NCBI GenBank assembly: GCA_025201365.1
Contig: JAIXMF010000010.1
Span: 773,342-837,341 of the forward strand
DNA: 64,000 nt
From: Syncephalis plumigaleata
Taxonomy: Eukaryota > Zoopagomycota > Zoopagomycetes > Zoopagales > Piptocephalidaceae
Direction: 5' to 3'
The position numbers were made by a program, and so were the translations under genes. The notes under the pieces were generated by a model, which had not been told where the DNA came from, searched no databases, and saw only the letters and a program-made list of their open reading frames with translations. Shown here piece after piece: positions 34,162 to 46,043 of this stretch. Each line of letters begins with the position of its first letter. Positions within the stretch are counted from its first letter, which is position 1.

Positions 34162-34587
34162 ATGATGATACATAAATAAATAGCTTATCCATGTCTGTAC
34201 TAACATACTATACTATAATATATATATATATATATGAAATGAAATGGGATTATTGTTGTCATTGTTACATTGCTAAACACTAATTGATCTATTGTGGAAT
34301 AACGATACAGATGTGCATATTTGCTATTGACCAACTAAATGATATATATATATATATATATATAATGAAAACACGATGTACGTTAATCAGTTTTCTGCTT
34401 ACACAAGCATAGTAAAGCGTAATACAAGGAATACGGCCTATGTTGGCACAATTTGACAAACAGTCATACAACGAAAAAGAGAGAGAACGAAAAGGAAAGA
34501 AAGAAAGAGAGAGAGAGAGATGAAAAGAACGTCGAACAATAAAATAAAAGAAATGATGCTTCTATCATTGATGATGTGTGATCTCAT
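34162..34587. other. convergent intergenic gap with AT and GA repeats
   Basis: It lies between the 3' ends of Nup88 (+) and the forkhead gene (-). It contains (TA)n at 34,219-34,234 and 34,343-34,364 and a GAAA/GAGA tract at 34,480-34,520. Poly(A) signals are likely (AATAAA at about 34,540) but unproven. Confidence 0.45.
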
Positions 34588-36803
34588 TTAGATCTCGCTA
34601 ATATTAGTGTATTCCTCGAGCATGTCCTCCAACTTCACTAGATCCGATAGTGAATCAGTCTCGATACTGTCATTTCCTTCGGTTGCCGTGTCGGATGATG
34701 CCGTTTTATCCATAGTATCGGCGTATTTAGGAGCTAGTACTCCGGTGGAAGTGAATGCTGATGTATTAGAAGTACCAGTGGCAGCAACAGTGGCAGCAAT
34801 GGTATTAGCCGCATTAGCAACGGTCGTGTTAACAATCGAGGGTGAAGCATGGAAGTGGTCAATGTTATAATCATGCCAAACGGGTAGCATGAGCGTGTTT
34901 GACGTCATAGTCGATGTGGATCCATCTAGAAGTGAAGGGTAACCATGATGTGTCGAGGAACATGGTGGTGCATTGGATGCCACGAGTGCTTCAGACCAGG
35001 CTAGATTAGCTTCACTTGTTGTTACATTGTTGCTATTACCATTACTACTACTGATATTACTGCAAGTGGTGGCAGTAGTGGACGGAATTGTATTAGAAAA
35101 TGCTGTACTAGTCATAATAGATGGGGTCATTGCTCCAATACTTGTAGAAGATGAGGAACAAGTGGGTAGGGTGGTCGTTGCTGATATCGATGAGGATGTA
35201 GTGGCTGCCGTGCTAGCTAGAATAGACGAGAGACTAGTGCCGTGATAGCCTGTGGTATTATGCGATGAGAATGAGGGTAGCCAATGGCCGTATGAGTTTA
35301 GTTGTTGACGTAGTTTGTTAGGGTCCACCAACTCTGTATGATCATACTTGGCGGTGGACATCATGGCGGTGGGTGTCATCGTGTGTAGATTATCACCGGT
35401 GGATGACGGCATGCCATGATTAAAAGGAGTAGTCGCTGCCATTAGACTGAATGTAGGATAGCCAAGCTTGGTGGTGTTTAACAGGGAAAAGTTACCATCT
35501 ATCGTGGGATTAGATAGATTGTTGACAGAGCCGACCATTGATGATTGTGATTGTGATGACGCTACCGTGGCAGCCGTGGCAGTATTCATCGAGAGACCCT
35601 CGGTGCCAACTAGCGGTTGACGTCTGCTCAAGAAATGAATAGGGCGTAGTTGCGTGGATGTGGCGGTGAGTGAATGGCCTATAGGATCGGTGAAACCTAC
35701 TCGTTCCGATAGCGAGGCAAATTCAGGAGCACTGATAACACGTCGCTTTTTCGTTTTACTATCCATGAAGTTATTTGCTCTTGACGAGGATGTCGACGAT
35801 GAAGAAGTGAGCAATGGTGTGGATGGCGTACTAGATATCTTGGACGAGCGTTTCCTCGATCGACTCGTGTTTACGGGACCTTTTGCTCGTGAACGCTTCA
35901 TTGTACCATCCGCTTGGATGTCACCGTAGAAATCCTTGTGGATAATCCAGTAGGAGCCTTTTCCACCTTCACCAGGCTCGCGTGGCACACGTACAAAGCA
36001 TTCTCCCAGGGTCAAGTTGTGTCGAATAGAGTTCTATCAATGCGTATACATATATCGTTAGTAGAGAATAGAGTACATGTCATGTATGTAGTAGAATGAA
36101 ATGATCAACTCACCTGCCAGCCATGTTCACTCATGCGATAATAGGGGTGTCGCTCGGCAATCGATTTGTAAATACTCGCTAGGGTAAGCTTGCCACGCTG
36201 AGAAAGGAAAATTGCCTGGCTAATAAGCGAGCGATAAGATAGATTTGGCTTGGTGTGTGGATTGTCCGGGACACGTCCCAACTCATTGATATTAGTTCCT
36301 GACATATGGCCGTGATAGTAGGGCTGGGACGATGGTGCCGAAAGCGACAGTTTAGGATCCTTAAATGTCATTCCGTTACATGACATGGAGGTAAGTGAAT
36401 TGGATAGACCAGTGGTCGTGGAAGTAAACGATATATCTAAGGATGGTGGTTTGCTCATGGAAGCAAGATGATGATGATAATTACCACTGCTGAGAATGGT
36501 GGATATGGGCGTGTTCATTCCAGAATTCGATATAGAGATTGTTGAAGAGGTAGAAGTAGAAGAAGAAGTAGAGGAGGTGGAAGTTGAAGGCGCAGAAAGA
36601 GATGTAATGGCAGATGAATCTATGGATGACGAGTTATTTGGTAGTTTGTTGTTCATTAGATTAGCGGAATTGGTAGTAGTAGTAGTAGTAGCGGTGGCAG
36701 TAGTGGTAATATTAGGACAGAACAACGGGTTCTTTACCAAGGCCTGCTGATTTTGCCCGAATGGACGCGACGCAGCAGTGGAGATGTTATTATAATCGTG
36801 CAT
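34588..36803 (-). CDS. forkhead transcription factor 1
   Basis: Two exons (36803-36114 and 36033-34588, 80-nt intron) encode about 711 residues. The forkhead domain straddles the intron: [35 protein letters not shown] and GWQ | [18 protein letters not shown], then [16 protein letters not shown]. The recognition helix NSIRHNLTL is intact, so DNA binding at forkhead sites is expected. Long Ser/Thr-rich, disordered regions flank it on both sides. The intron splits the domain immediately before the recognition helix, exactly as in the second forkhead gene at 43,541, suggesting shared descent. An acidic C-terminal segment ([16 protein letters not shown]) could be an activation motif. Confidence 0.9.
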
Positions 36804-37535
36804 CTTGAATAGATCGACAAGTGAGTACTAATTGCAAGTGATGACACCGAATAGGATACTAGTGCTAATAAAGGGCAATGATGTTGAATGTTAGCAATTA
36901 CATGTAAATGATAAAGGTTCTACGAGAACAAATAAGGAAAAGGAGAAGGAAAGCAGTCAAGTAGAAGAGCGAATAAGTACGCGGAAGAGTTATATTGCTT
37001 ATGCATGATAAAAAAGTGTTGTTGCACAAAGATGGAAATAAGCAAAGCAACGACAATTACGTAATGAGTAACGATGTGCTAACAATCGTGCTAGTGGGGT
37101 AAAGTCGTAACAAAAACATACGCTATATTTGTTTACTTACATGGTTGATATAATCTGTGACACAAGAATCGGTATAAATTATAAGAAGATAACTTATCAA
37201 ATGTAAGCTGTAATGATGGCAACGATAATCTATTATAGGATTAAAGATCGAGCAAATAATAATAAGCGTATTGCAACAGTAATAGTTGTTAGCTATACTA
37301 GACAATGTTATAACAATTGTTTGTAAGTGTAGCTGATAAATGAGTAAATGAATGAATGAATGAATAGCGCAGTAATGCGAATGTCAAATAAATGAAGAAT
37401 ATAATGGGAATAGGAGTAAGATTACGCGTGACGAATGCTAAGCGATACTGCAGGAATAATGTGCGCTGCAATTTTAGGGTGGGCCGTACTGCAGATGCAA
37501 GCAGACTAAAAAACAGGACTGTAGAAACGTCTCGG

Positions 37536-37571
<36 letters not shown>

Positions 37572-39087
37572 CGAGTGAGTGAATGAGTACGTGTGTGCTA
37601 CCGTTGGCGAGTGTGTAAATGATAGGAGGGAAAAAGGCTAATGATTAATAAAAGGCAACATTGACGCGACACGCGTAATTAGTGTCGCTCGATTTATACA
37701 ACTAGAAAAGGGGGGAACACGATGGCGACGGCCATTACAAAGGATAAAGAGAGCGAGAGAGCGAACGAGGATACGAGTACAAGTGCAAGTGTACAGGTAC
37801 TGTAAGACGGGTGAATACACACAGACATACATACAATACATACACAGGTGTACGCATGTGACCAGCCAAAGTTGCGGGATGGTATACTTGCTTGCTTGTT
37901 CGTCTGTTCGTTCGTTCGTTGGGCGCAATATAATACAGGGGAGCCATGAGAGTGTAGATTCAGGGTCGTTAACTAGGGCGTGGCAAGATCGCGATTTGTT
38001 GTACGAGGCCAGGAGGATACAAGGGTCGATTTAACGTGTATGTGCGTGTCTCTCTCTCGGTTAGTAAGTCAATCAGTGAGTGCCTGCCTGCCTGCCTGCC
38101 TGTCTGTCTGTGTATGTGTGCAGGCTATGGATCGTACTGCTCGCCCTGACGACATTCAAAAGAAAGAGGGAAAGAAGGAAAGAAAGAACATGAAAAGGGG
38201 TGAGAAGGGTGCGGAAAGGCCGATGTGCCACTGACGGATGACGCGTAATAATCTACATGCTTGACTGAAGGAGACGATGACCGAATACCAGTATAGATGG
38301 TTAGTAGGTCATCTATTAGGCTGCATGATAATTGAAGATGTGGGGCAAGGTTTATTACTGGGGAGATAGAATGCTAATAAGAATGTTATACGCGTGGTAT
38401 ATGGACGTAAGTTAGAAGGTTATACGCTTTACTTTCTTACATAAACCTATAGAAAAAACAATGCCAATGGATTGCCAATGGGTTGCCAATGTACTGGGCT
38501 GGCAACTGATCCACTTGTTATTGATGTTCATTCGGTTTGGCAGGGGTACTATCTGCCTAGTATATCTACATACATACATTATATATATTGTATATTACAA
38601 GCATGCGCAAGGACAGGAAAAGAAAGCATCATTCATCATTAGTACGGGCTTGGGCTTGGCTTATTGGTTGTTATAAAACAATGATTACATTACAGTGATG
38701 ATTTACTAGATAGGATAGAATAGGATAGAATAATGATAAAAATGGTGTAGACTAATTGAAGCGCATAGTTGTAGTCAAGTAGTAGATGTAATAATAAATA
38801 CAGCGATTTATTTCATGTAGTATAATGTGATATGAACCAGCACTACTTGTATCGAGTTAATGATAGCGTTATGCTGGCCATTCATTAACCATGAAGCAAT
38901 AATCATAGCAGTGTTGCCTCTCTAATGTCATACTAGTTACAAATTAAATCACGTCATTTCCATTCAAATGATAAATGATAAATGATGATGATGCCAATGA
39001 TCATTCTACTCATCTAGCATTGTGACTTGTCACTCTCTCCCTTTTTACTATAGTATACTTGTCTCATTTACACTATTTTCTTTGGTA
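36804..39087. other. 2.3-kb divergent intergenic region
   Basis: It separates the starts of forkhead 1 (-) and the serine O-acyltransferase (+). It holds (TA)n at 37,539-37,569, a CTGC/CTGT run at 38,085-38,110 and several GA-rich tracts. Short frames here show no domain. Presumably it contains both promoters. Confidence 0.5.
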
Positions 39088-41007
39088 ATGCTACCGCTAT
39101 ACTATCGTATATCTACGTGTCGTGTCAAAGAAGTGACAACTCGTGTCATAAGAAGTACTTTGACACAGTCATTATCAAAGAGCACTCGAGAGCTACATAC
39201 TTCCTGTCAAAGTGCGAATACACACACAAAGCATAGTAATCCTAGTAATCTATCGTCTACGGAGAACACGGATAAACAGCTGGAATTCCCTTGTGTCGAT
39301 CTATTAGCCGATAGACAACGCGCGTTAGATGGTGGGCCTGAACCAGCGTATGATCGTGTAGTGACCGGTTATGAACTGTTCAAGTATAAGGGCGATCCAT
39401 TTGTAATGGATTATGGCGGACAATTATCGCATTTCCAGTTGGCCTACGAGACATGGGGCAAGTTATCGAGTGACAAATCCAATGCCATCCTACTACATAC
39501 AGGATTATCGGCGAGTAGTCATGCACGTAGTCATACCAAGAATACAGCACCCGGTTGGTGGGAGAAGTTTATCGGTAAGCATTATAGATACAAGTAATGT
39601 TGTTGTTGTTGTTGATGCTGATGATCTATTAATGTTTACTGATATTAGGTCCTGGTAGACCACTTGATACTGACAAGTTCTTCATTATATGTACTAATGT
39701 GCTGGGTGGTTGCTACGGTTCAACGGGTCCTAGTTCAATTAACCCGAGTACAGGCGAACGATATGCGACACGTTTCCCGATTATCACTATTTTCGATATG
39801 GTTCGAGCTCAATTTCGCTTACTCGATCATCTTGGTATTCAACGCTTACACGCTAGCGTAGGAGCAAGTATGGGAGGCATGCAAGTGAGTTATACTAATA
39901 ATAGTAGTAGTAATAACAGCAAGATACCGTTCTACTAACCAGTCATTAATATAGTCATTAGCGGCTGCCAATTTGTTTCCTGATCGTGTTGGACGTCTAA
40001 TTACCATATCTGCTTGTGCACGTTCGCATCCATACTCGATTGCATTACGACATACGCAACGACAAGGTACGCACCTATACGATTACTATTACTCTATTGA
40101 TTGACATATATATTAACATATTATTAGTATTGATGTCTGATCAAAACTGGAATAAAGGACATTACTACGGAGGTGTGCCACCACATATTGGTATGAAGGT
40201 AATGAAGGATGTATATTTGTTTATTAATACATTGTATTAACATGATAATTCCAGCTGGCTCGTGAGATTGCTACTATTACGTAGGTGAAGTTGTAGAAAC
40301 ATTCTACTACTCTAGACTATCGAATTAGCACCGCTAATAATCACCATTATGAATACTAGTTATCGATCAGGACCAGAATGGGAAAAGCGATTTGGACGTA
40401 AACGTTCGGATGACACGATGGAACCGGCCATGTGTCCTGATTTCTTGATAGAAACATATTTAGATCATCAGGTAAGAGCGATATACATATATATATATCT
40501 GTATAACTCATTATGTCTACTTAGGGTGAACGATTCTGTCTTCAGTATGACGCCAATTCATGGCTTTACATCTCCAAGGCTATGGATATGTTTGATCTTT
40601 CCGCATCCTCTCAAGAGCGTATCAATAAGAGACGACAACGTGGCACGGATAATGCATCAGGATCGTTCGTTTTGGATGCCACATCATCGACCAAGCGTGC
40701 ATCATGTTCATCATTGAATACACTGCCGAGTATGGATTCCATCCTCGACACATCTGCCAATGACTTGGCCGATCTTATTCGCGGTATGTCATCCATTCAA
40801 ATGCCTACACTTGTACTGGGCGTGCAGTCAGATATACTATTTCCACATTGGCAACAACGAGAGATTGCGCAATGTTTACGCGAGGCAGGCAATCGTAATA
40901 TTACACATTATGAATTGGATGCCATCTACGGACATGACACATTTCTAATTGATGTGGTCACGGTAGGCGCAGCGGTAAAAGGTCATCTTGAGAATCAAAT
41001 ATTCTAG
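39088..41007 (+). CDS. serine/homoserine O-acyltransferase, CysA/Cys2 type
   Basis: MetX-family alpha/beta hydrolase that acylates serine (or homoserine) for sulfur amino acid synthesis. Seven exons run from 39,088 to TAG at 41,005-41,007. The Arg/Ser/Thr-rich N-terminus ([18 protein letters not shown]) looks like a mitochondrial presequence. Family signatures: [45 protein letters not shown], nucleophile elbow [27 protein letters not shown], and [16 protein letters not shown]. Catalytic Asp and His are likely in [10 protein letters not shown] and YGHDTFL. The overall wording is closer to fungal CysA/Cys2 serine O-acyltransferases than to Met2, but substrate cannot be fixed from sequence alone. 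A Ser-rich linker of about 60 residues sits between the body and the C-terminal lobe. Confidence 0.88.
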
Positions 41008-41360
41008 CGGATCATTCAAGTAAAACGAGTAAATAAACAAGTAAATTAATATCGTATAGACGAGGGATAACTGTTAGGTTATTCGAGTTTAATAGAAAGT
41101 AAACTACTCCATTAGAATAACATTAAATTGTCGTAATAGCAGTGGCATCAACATCATCCATCATTAATAGTAATTCATGATTGAGCACTGCTTATTCGTA
41201 TATATATATATATATATAATAGTAATAATAATATGGTTGTCGTTGTCGTTAATAATGAATCACAAATACACACACAGAGAAAGTGGTATACGGAAACATA
41301 TACTGAATGTTTACAAGTACGACATTCTACTATAAAGCTAATGGATTAGCAATGCATTCC
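41008..41360. other. convergent intergenic gap
   Basis: It lies between the acyltransferase (+) and PPG1 (-) 3' ends. It contains a (TA)n tract at 41,199-41,217. I see nothing else. Confidence 0.45.
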
Positions 41361-42862
41361 TTATAAGAAATACTCGGCCTGTCTAGTTAGTATAGTTACG
41401 TGGATGGCAGTAATCATCATGAATGACTTACTTGTCGTCGATTGGCTTCTCGTACTAGTTCACGTTCCTCATCTGGTGCCGCATCAAATACGTTAAAGTA
41501 GCGTTCCAGCGATGGACTCACTTCTAGTATACTCGCTTTATTGCCACAGCGATAGCAGTAGTTGGGTGCAGACCACACGGTGGATAGTTGATTGTTGAAT
41601 AGCACCTATCATAAATGTCATCACTAAGCATATCACATACACACTACAACATCACATCCAGTCTAGTCACTTACCGTGTAGCCTTCCATGCATAATTGAT
41701 GAGCACGTAGAATATGCGACATATTGTTCATGTGTAGGAATACTTCAACTACCGCACTACCGAAATAGTAGCCAGCACCACTATCATCCAACCTTGTATG
41801 ACTATGACTACTCTCTAATGATGATACTAGTGTTATCGTCTTACCGAGGAGACACGACAAAATCTTCTTTCTCAGGATCGGGATCCGACCAGACTAGATC
41901 AGCCATAGGACCTTCATGTGGTACCTCTATTATATAGAGGCTATTAGTATAGTGTATAAGAAAGTGACTAGCAAACATTACCTCGAAATCGATCAATTAC
42001 TTTAATCTGATCAATATTAATAATAGATGGCGACAAGCCTTATTCACATTGAAATGAACAATAGACATGGTAAGTATTTACAATTATTAATATGTATATG
42101 TATATGTATATATACCTCCGTGTACACAAAATATACTGTCATCAATAACCACCGATAGGATTAAATAGTCAAACATGTCGGTAAAGCATTTCCATACTTC
42201 AGCGCTATTATTATATTTACGCATGCATTCCGTGTAGAATCCATAAGTCTATACACGTATATAATTGATCATTACAATAATGAGCTACTCTTTCTCTTAT
42301 GATAGATACTGATTACAATAACATCATAGCAGTAGCAGCAATCAATTAATAGTAAGTGTCTCTATTTTATTTACCTGAGTCACGGCTCTTGTTTCATGAT
42401 TGCCACGTACAAGTTGTACACGCTCGGGATATCGTAGTTTTAAGCAGGTCAACAGCGATATGGTCTCTACACTGAAATAACCACGATCAACATAGTCGCC
42501 TACTCATTCGTAGTGTGTATGAGTGTCAAGGCACTTCTATTCGTATACTCATGATTGTCACTCACCTAGGAAAAGATAATTGGTATCGGGACAGTTGCCA
42601 CCAATTCTAAATATCTCTAACAAGTCATGGAATTGACTATTCATTATGTGGCATGTGTTAATAGAGCAAGTAAAGGAATCTCGACTAATATTACTTACCC
42701 GTGAATATCGCCTACTACAGTAACGGGTGCCTTTACGTGAACAACGTTGCTTTCCTTCATTAGTACTTCTTTTGTTTTGGCACAAATCTCTCGTATAACT
42801 GATTCAGCAAGTAGGTTACGCTTTAGTAGCGTACTAATACAACTGTCAAGATCAAATCCCAT
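41361..42862 (-). CDS. PPG1: PPG1-type PP2A-like Ser/Thr phosphatase
   Basis: PPG1 is a PP2A-like phosphatase linked in yeast to glycogen storage and the Far complex. Eight or nine exons start at 42,862 ([13 protein letters not shown]). Metal-binding motifs are intact: [29 protein letters not shown] and [12 protein letters not shown], followed by [47 protein letters not shown] and [33 protein letters not shown] and the ADLVWSD stretch point to PPG1 rather than PP2A or PP4. The last mini-exon (41,378-41,361) encodes AEYFL-stop, the conserved methylatable C-terminal Leu, reached with a CAG acceptor. An in-frame extension upstream is hydrophobic and unlikely to be used. Confidence 0.9.
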
Positions 42863-43540
42863 AGTGTAATAAAGATAATAATAGATATAGAATAGAGATA
42901 CTGTCAACGGGAAAGCAAGAAAAAGTACAAAGATGAATTGAGATGGAGTGAGCAAGAGCGAAAGAGTGAATGAAGTACAATTGTGGCACTATGCTTTTAT
43001 TGTCATGAAACTGGCAGAAATCATAGAAATGAACGATGATGATGTCATTTAATAAGAGAGATGTTAGATCATATGAATTGAAAAATAAAAGTACTTTTAT
43101 TGCTACTCAAAGATAATAGAATAGTGGAGTATTCCATTAAATAATAATAATAGCCACATACATGATGTAACATGTACGTGTATATCACTTCTGATGTGTA
43201 TATATCAATGAAGGGAGAGGAAATAGAGCTATGGCTCATATACTATTCTCTCAACTGATGATGTTATATAGAAAGAAGCGAGTAAAGTAAATTAACGCAC
43301 ATGTATTCATTATACAAAAGTGCGATACAAGAGAATACGAAAAGGATTCAATACTAAAAAGTTTAAGAAGGTAAGATTACAGAGACAAGAACGAGGTAAT
43401 ACGCGTAAACGAACGAACAAACAAACAGATAGAGATGGAGAGAGAGAGAAAGTTAACATGAGTAGTAGGAAGGTATGAGATGTGCATAGGTTTGTATACA
43501 CATCAGTATAGAATGCTTGCTTAACTAGCTAGTCAACTAG
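42863..43540. other. intergenic between forkhead 2 and PPG1
   Basis: Both flanking genes are on the minus strand, so this is the PPG1 promoter plus the 3' end of forkhead 2. A CTAGCTAGT/ACTAGT palindromic cluster lies at about 43,525-43,543. No coding region is seen. Confidence 0.45.
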
Positions 43541-45134
43541 TTAATTAAGTAGATGGCGAATACCAAATGAATGTTGAATGGATTTTTGAGTAGGGGTTTT
43601 ATGGCAAGATGGTTCTGAATGTACATCTTCCATATCGCTCAACGACATGGGTGGCGTAGCTGGTGTACGATAAGGGGATAGTAAGGGAGATCGCATAGTA
43701 CTGCTGGCAATAGTACTGCTGGCAATAGATGGTCGACGATGGGCAACGTATCGCATACCATTGCCGTTATTCGTATGCGTGTCTTCCATAAATGGTGCTG
43801 GCGGTGAAGGAGACGGTGTGTGCTGACTCACGCTATACGTGTTCATTTGATGATCATTGATGTTGTTATTGTTGGCGGATGAGGCGTGTTTACGTGGTAC
43901 ACCACCTCGAACACGTAGTAGGCCAGCTACTTGACGACCAGTTTCCGGTTCTAGATCGGCGGCACGTTGCCATTGACCATCACGGAATAATGGCAAGTAG
44001 TCTGGATTGACGCACCAGTAGCCGCCTTTTCCCTTGTTAGATAATGCACTGCTGCTGCTGCTGCTGCTACTGGTAGTAGTGATGTCATCGGGTTGACGAG
44101 GTGCCTTGCAGAAACATTTATTCAATGATAAATTGTGTCGAATAGTATTCTATAGTAATAGTCATGATGGGATAGTTAGTATTCTATATCTATAATTTGT
44201 ATGATGCATATCAACAACGTACCTGCCAGCTACTATCATCAACACGATATAGACTGGGATATCTGTCCATGAGCCATTGGTAGATGTCGCGAAGGGTTAA
44301 TTGACGACTTGGTGATGCTAGAATGGCTTGCGCAATGAGTGAGGCATAGGAGAAGGGTGGACGACGACGACGGCGTGTAACATTGTTGCTGCTATTATTA
44401 CTGTTGTTGTTGCTGCTTCCTTTATGGCTATTAACATGAGCTGTTGCTACTGCTGATACTTTACTGGAGTTCTTAATCGTTCCAGTTTCACTAGCGATGC
44501 TTGGTTTGCTTTCACTTGTTGAAGCTTTACGATCATTGGCACGCAAGTTGGGACTTGGATGTGGTGATGGCAAGTAGTATTGACCAGATATATCTACACT
44601 ACTATTAGCAGTGCTGTTGTTGTTGTTGTTGAAGATGCTAGCCCGTTCCATCATAGGGTCAATGATGGATTCACGACGAGAAATAATGGGGGATGCACGT
44701 GGTGAGCAGGTGTATCTCAGTGTCGGCTGAGGCAATAGCAATGGAGATGCATATCCTGATGAGCCACACTGTAAAGGACTGCTTGCTGCCGTGCTACTTG
44801 TCGTGGCAGGTGACATCCTTGGTGAGGGAGTGAACGAGCGTAGTATTTCTGCATCATGAGTATGCTGAATGGCAGGATGCTGCTGTTGCACTTGCTTGGA
44901 TGTGAATGGAGTTGGCGCAAGGAATGAGGAGATAGGCGGCAAGGATACATTATTCCTTGGTTCGAATGGTGCCAAACAAGCATGATCCCAAGAGGTGGCA
45001 GCTGGCAATGATGGACAAGGTGGGGGCAAAGGTGTGGTCATATTTGATGTGCGTGGTACCACAACCGATGATGCATCAGATGATATATGCTGAGTGGCAG
45101 CATCAGCTAGACAGAGTAAGCGTGTGTTATCCAT
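43541..45134 (-). CDS. forkhead transcription factor 2 with Ser insert
   Basis: Two exons (45134-44223, 44149-43541; 73-nt intron) encode about 506 residues. The domain is near the middle: PPFSYASLIAQAILASP, RQLTLRDIYQWLMDRYPSLYR, SSWQ | NTIRHNLSLNKCFCKAP, then KGKGGYWCVNPDYLPLF. Between the recognition helix and the wing (GGYW) there is an insert of about 20 residues with a run of eight Ser encoded by AGC/AGT codons, longer than usual. The intron sits at the same place as in forkhead 1. The N-terminal 230 residues are disordered and Pro/Ser-rich. The first ATG in frame (45,134) is preferred to a TTG upstream. Confidence 0.88.
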
Positions 45135-46005
45135 GCTATTCAACTAGTGGAGAAGAAAGAAAAAGAAGTAGCGATAGTAGCGATAGAGGTAATTGCAAAG
45201 GTTAGTGTGTGTGTGTGTGTGTTATCAAAGTAAACAAATGGAATAAATGCAAACGCGATGATGCCAAGTAAAATGCACAGACAAGTTGTACCAATATGGA
45301 TGTGGTATATGGTATGTGTGATGTGTGATGTGTGATGTGTGAGTGTGTGGAGTGGTGTGTGCGAATAGTGGTGTTTTTAAGCAAGAATCGAACAATGACA
45401 GCAGTACAGGGACACAATATTAAGTAAATACGCCGAGTCAAGTATTAATATTAATAGGCTGACGTAGAATGACAGACAAACAGAGGTAGAGGGACAAACA
45501 GGAGACAGAGAGAGACAGAGAGAAACAGACAGACAAACAGAGAAGGTACAGGAGGGGAGGACAAACTCTAACAATAGAATCTATTTAGTTGGTTGTGTGT
45601 TAGTATGTCACGTATTACGGCCAATTATGGTTGGTAGGGTTAAGGCAAAGGATGTGCACAGCACACCGAAAAACAATAGAGATGATTAATTAAAACTATG
45701 AAAACTGGTTTGAAATAAAAAAAAGACAAAGGGTGGTACACAAGGAGGAATGAACGAATGAGAGGTAATTATAGAGAGAGACAATCAATCAACCTGAGAG
45801 GCGTTGCACACAAAAGTTATTACGACGCAGCAGTAGCAGCAGCAGCCAATTCAATTAAGAAGCTGAGTGGCAAAGAAAGAACGATTATTTGGCTGAGACA
45901 ATAAGAAGAGATATGCCTGATAATAAGTGTATTATTATGGATATGCTCAACAAAGAAGATGCCAACCGATAACAAACGACTAATAATCAAGTGGATGGCA
46001 ATGGT

Positions 46006-46043
<38 letters not shown>

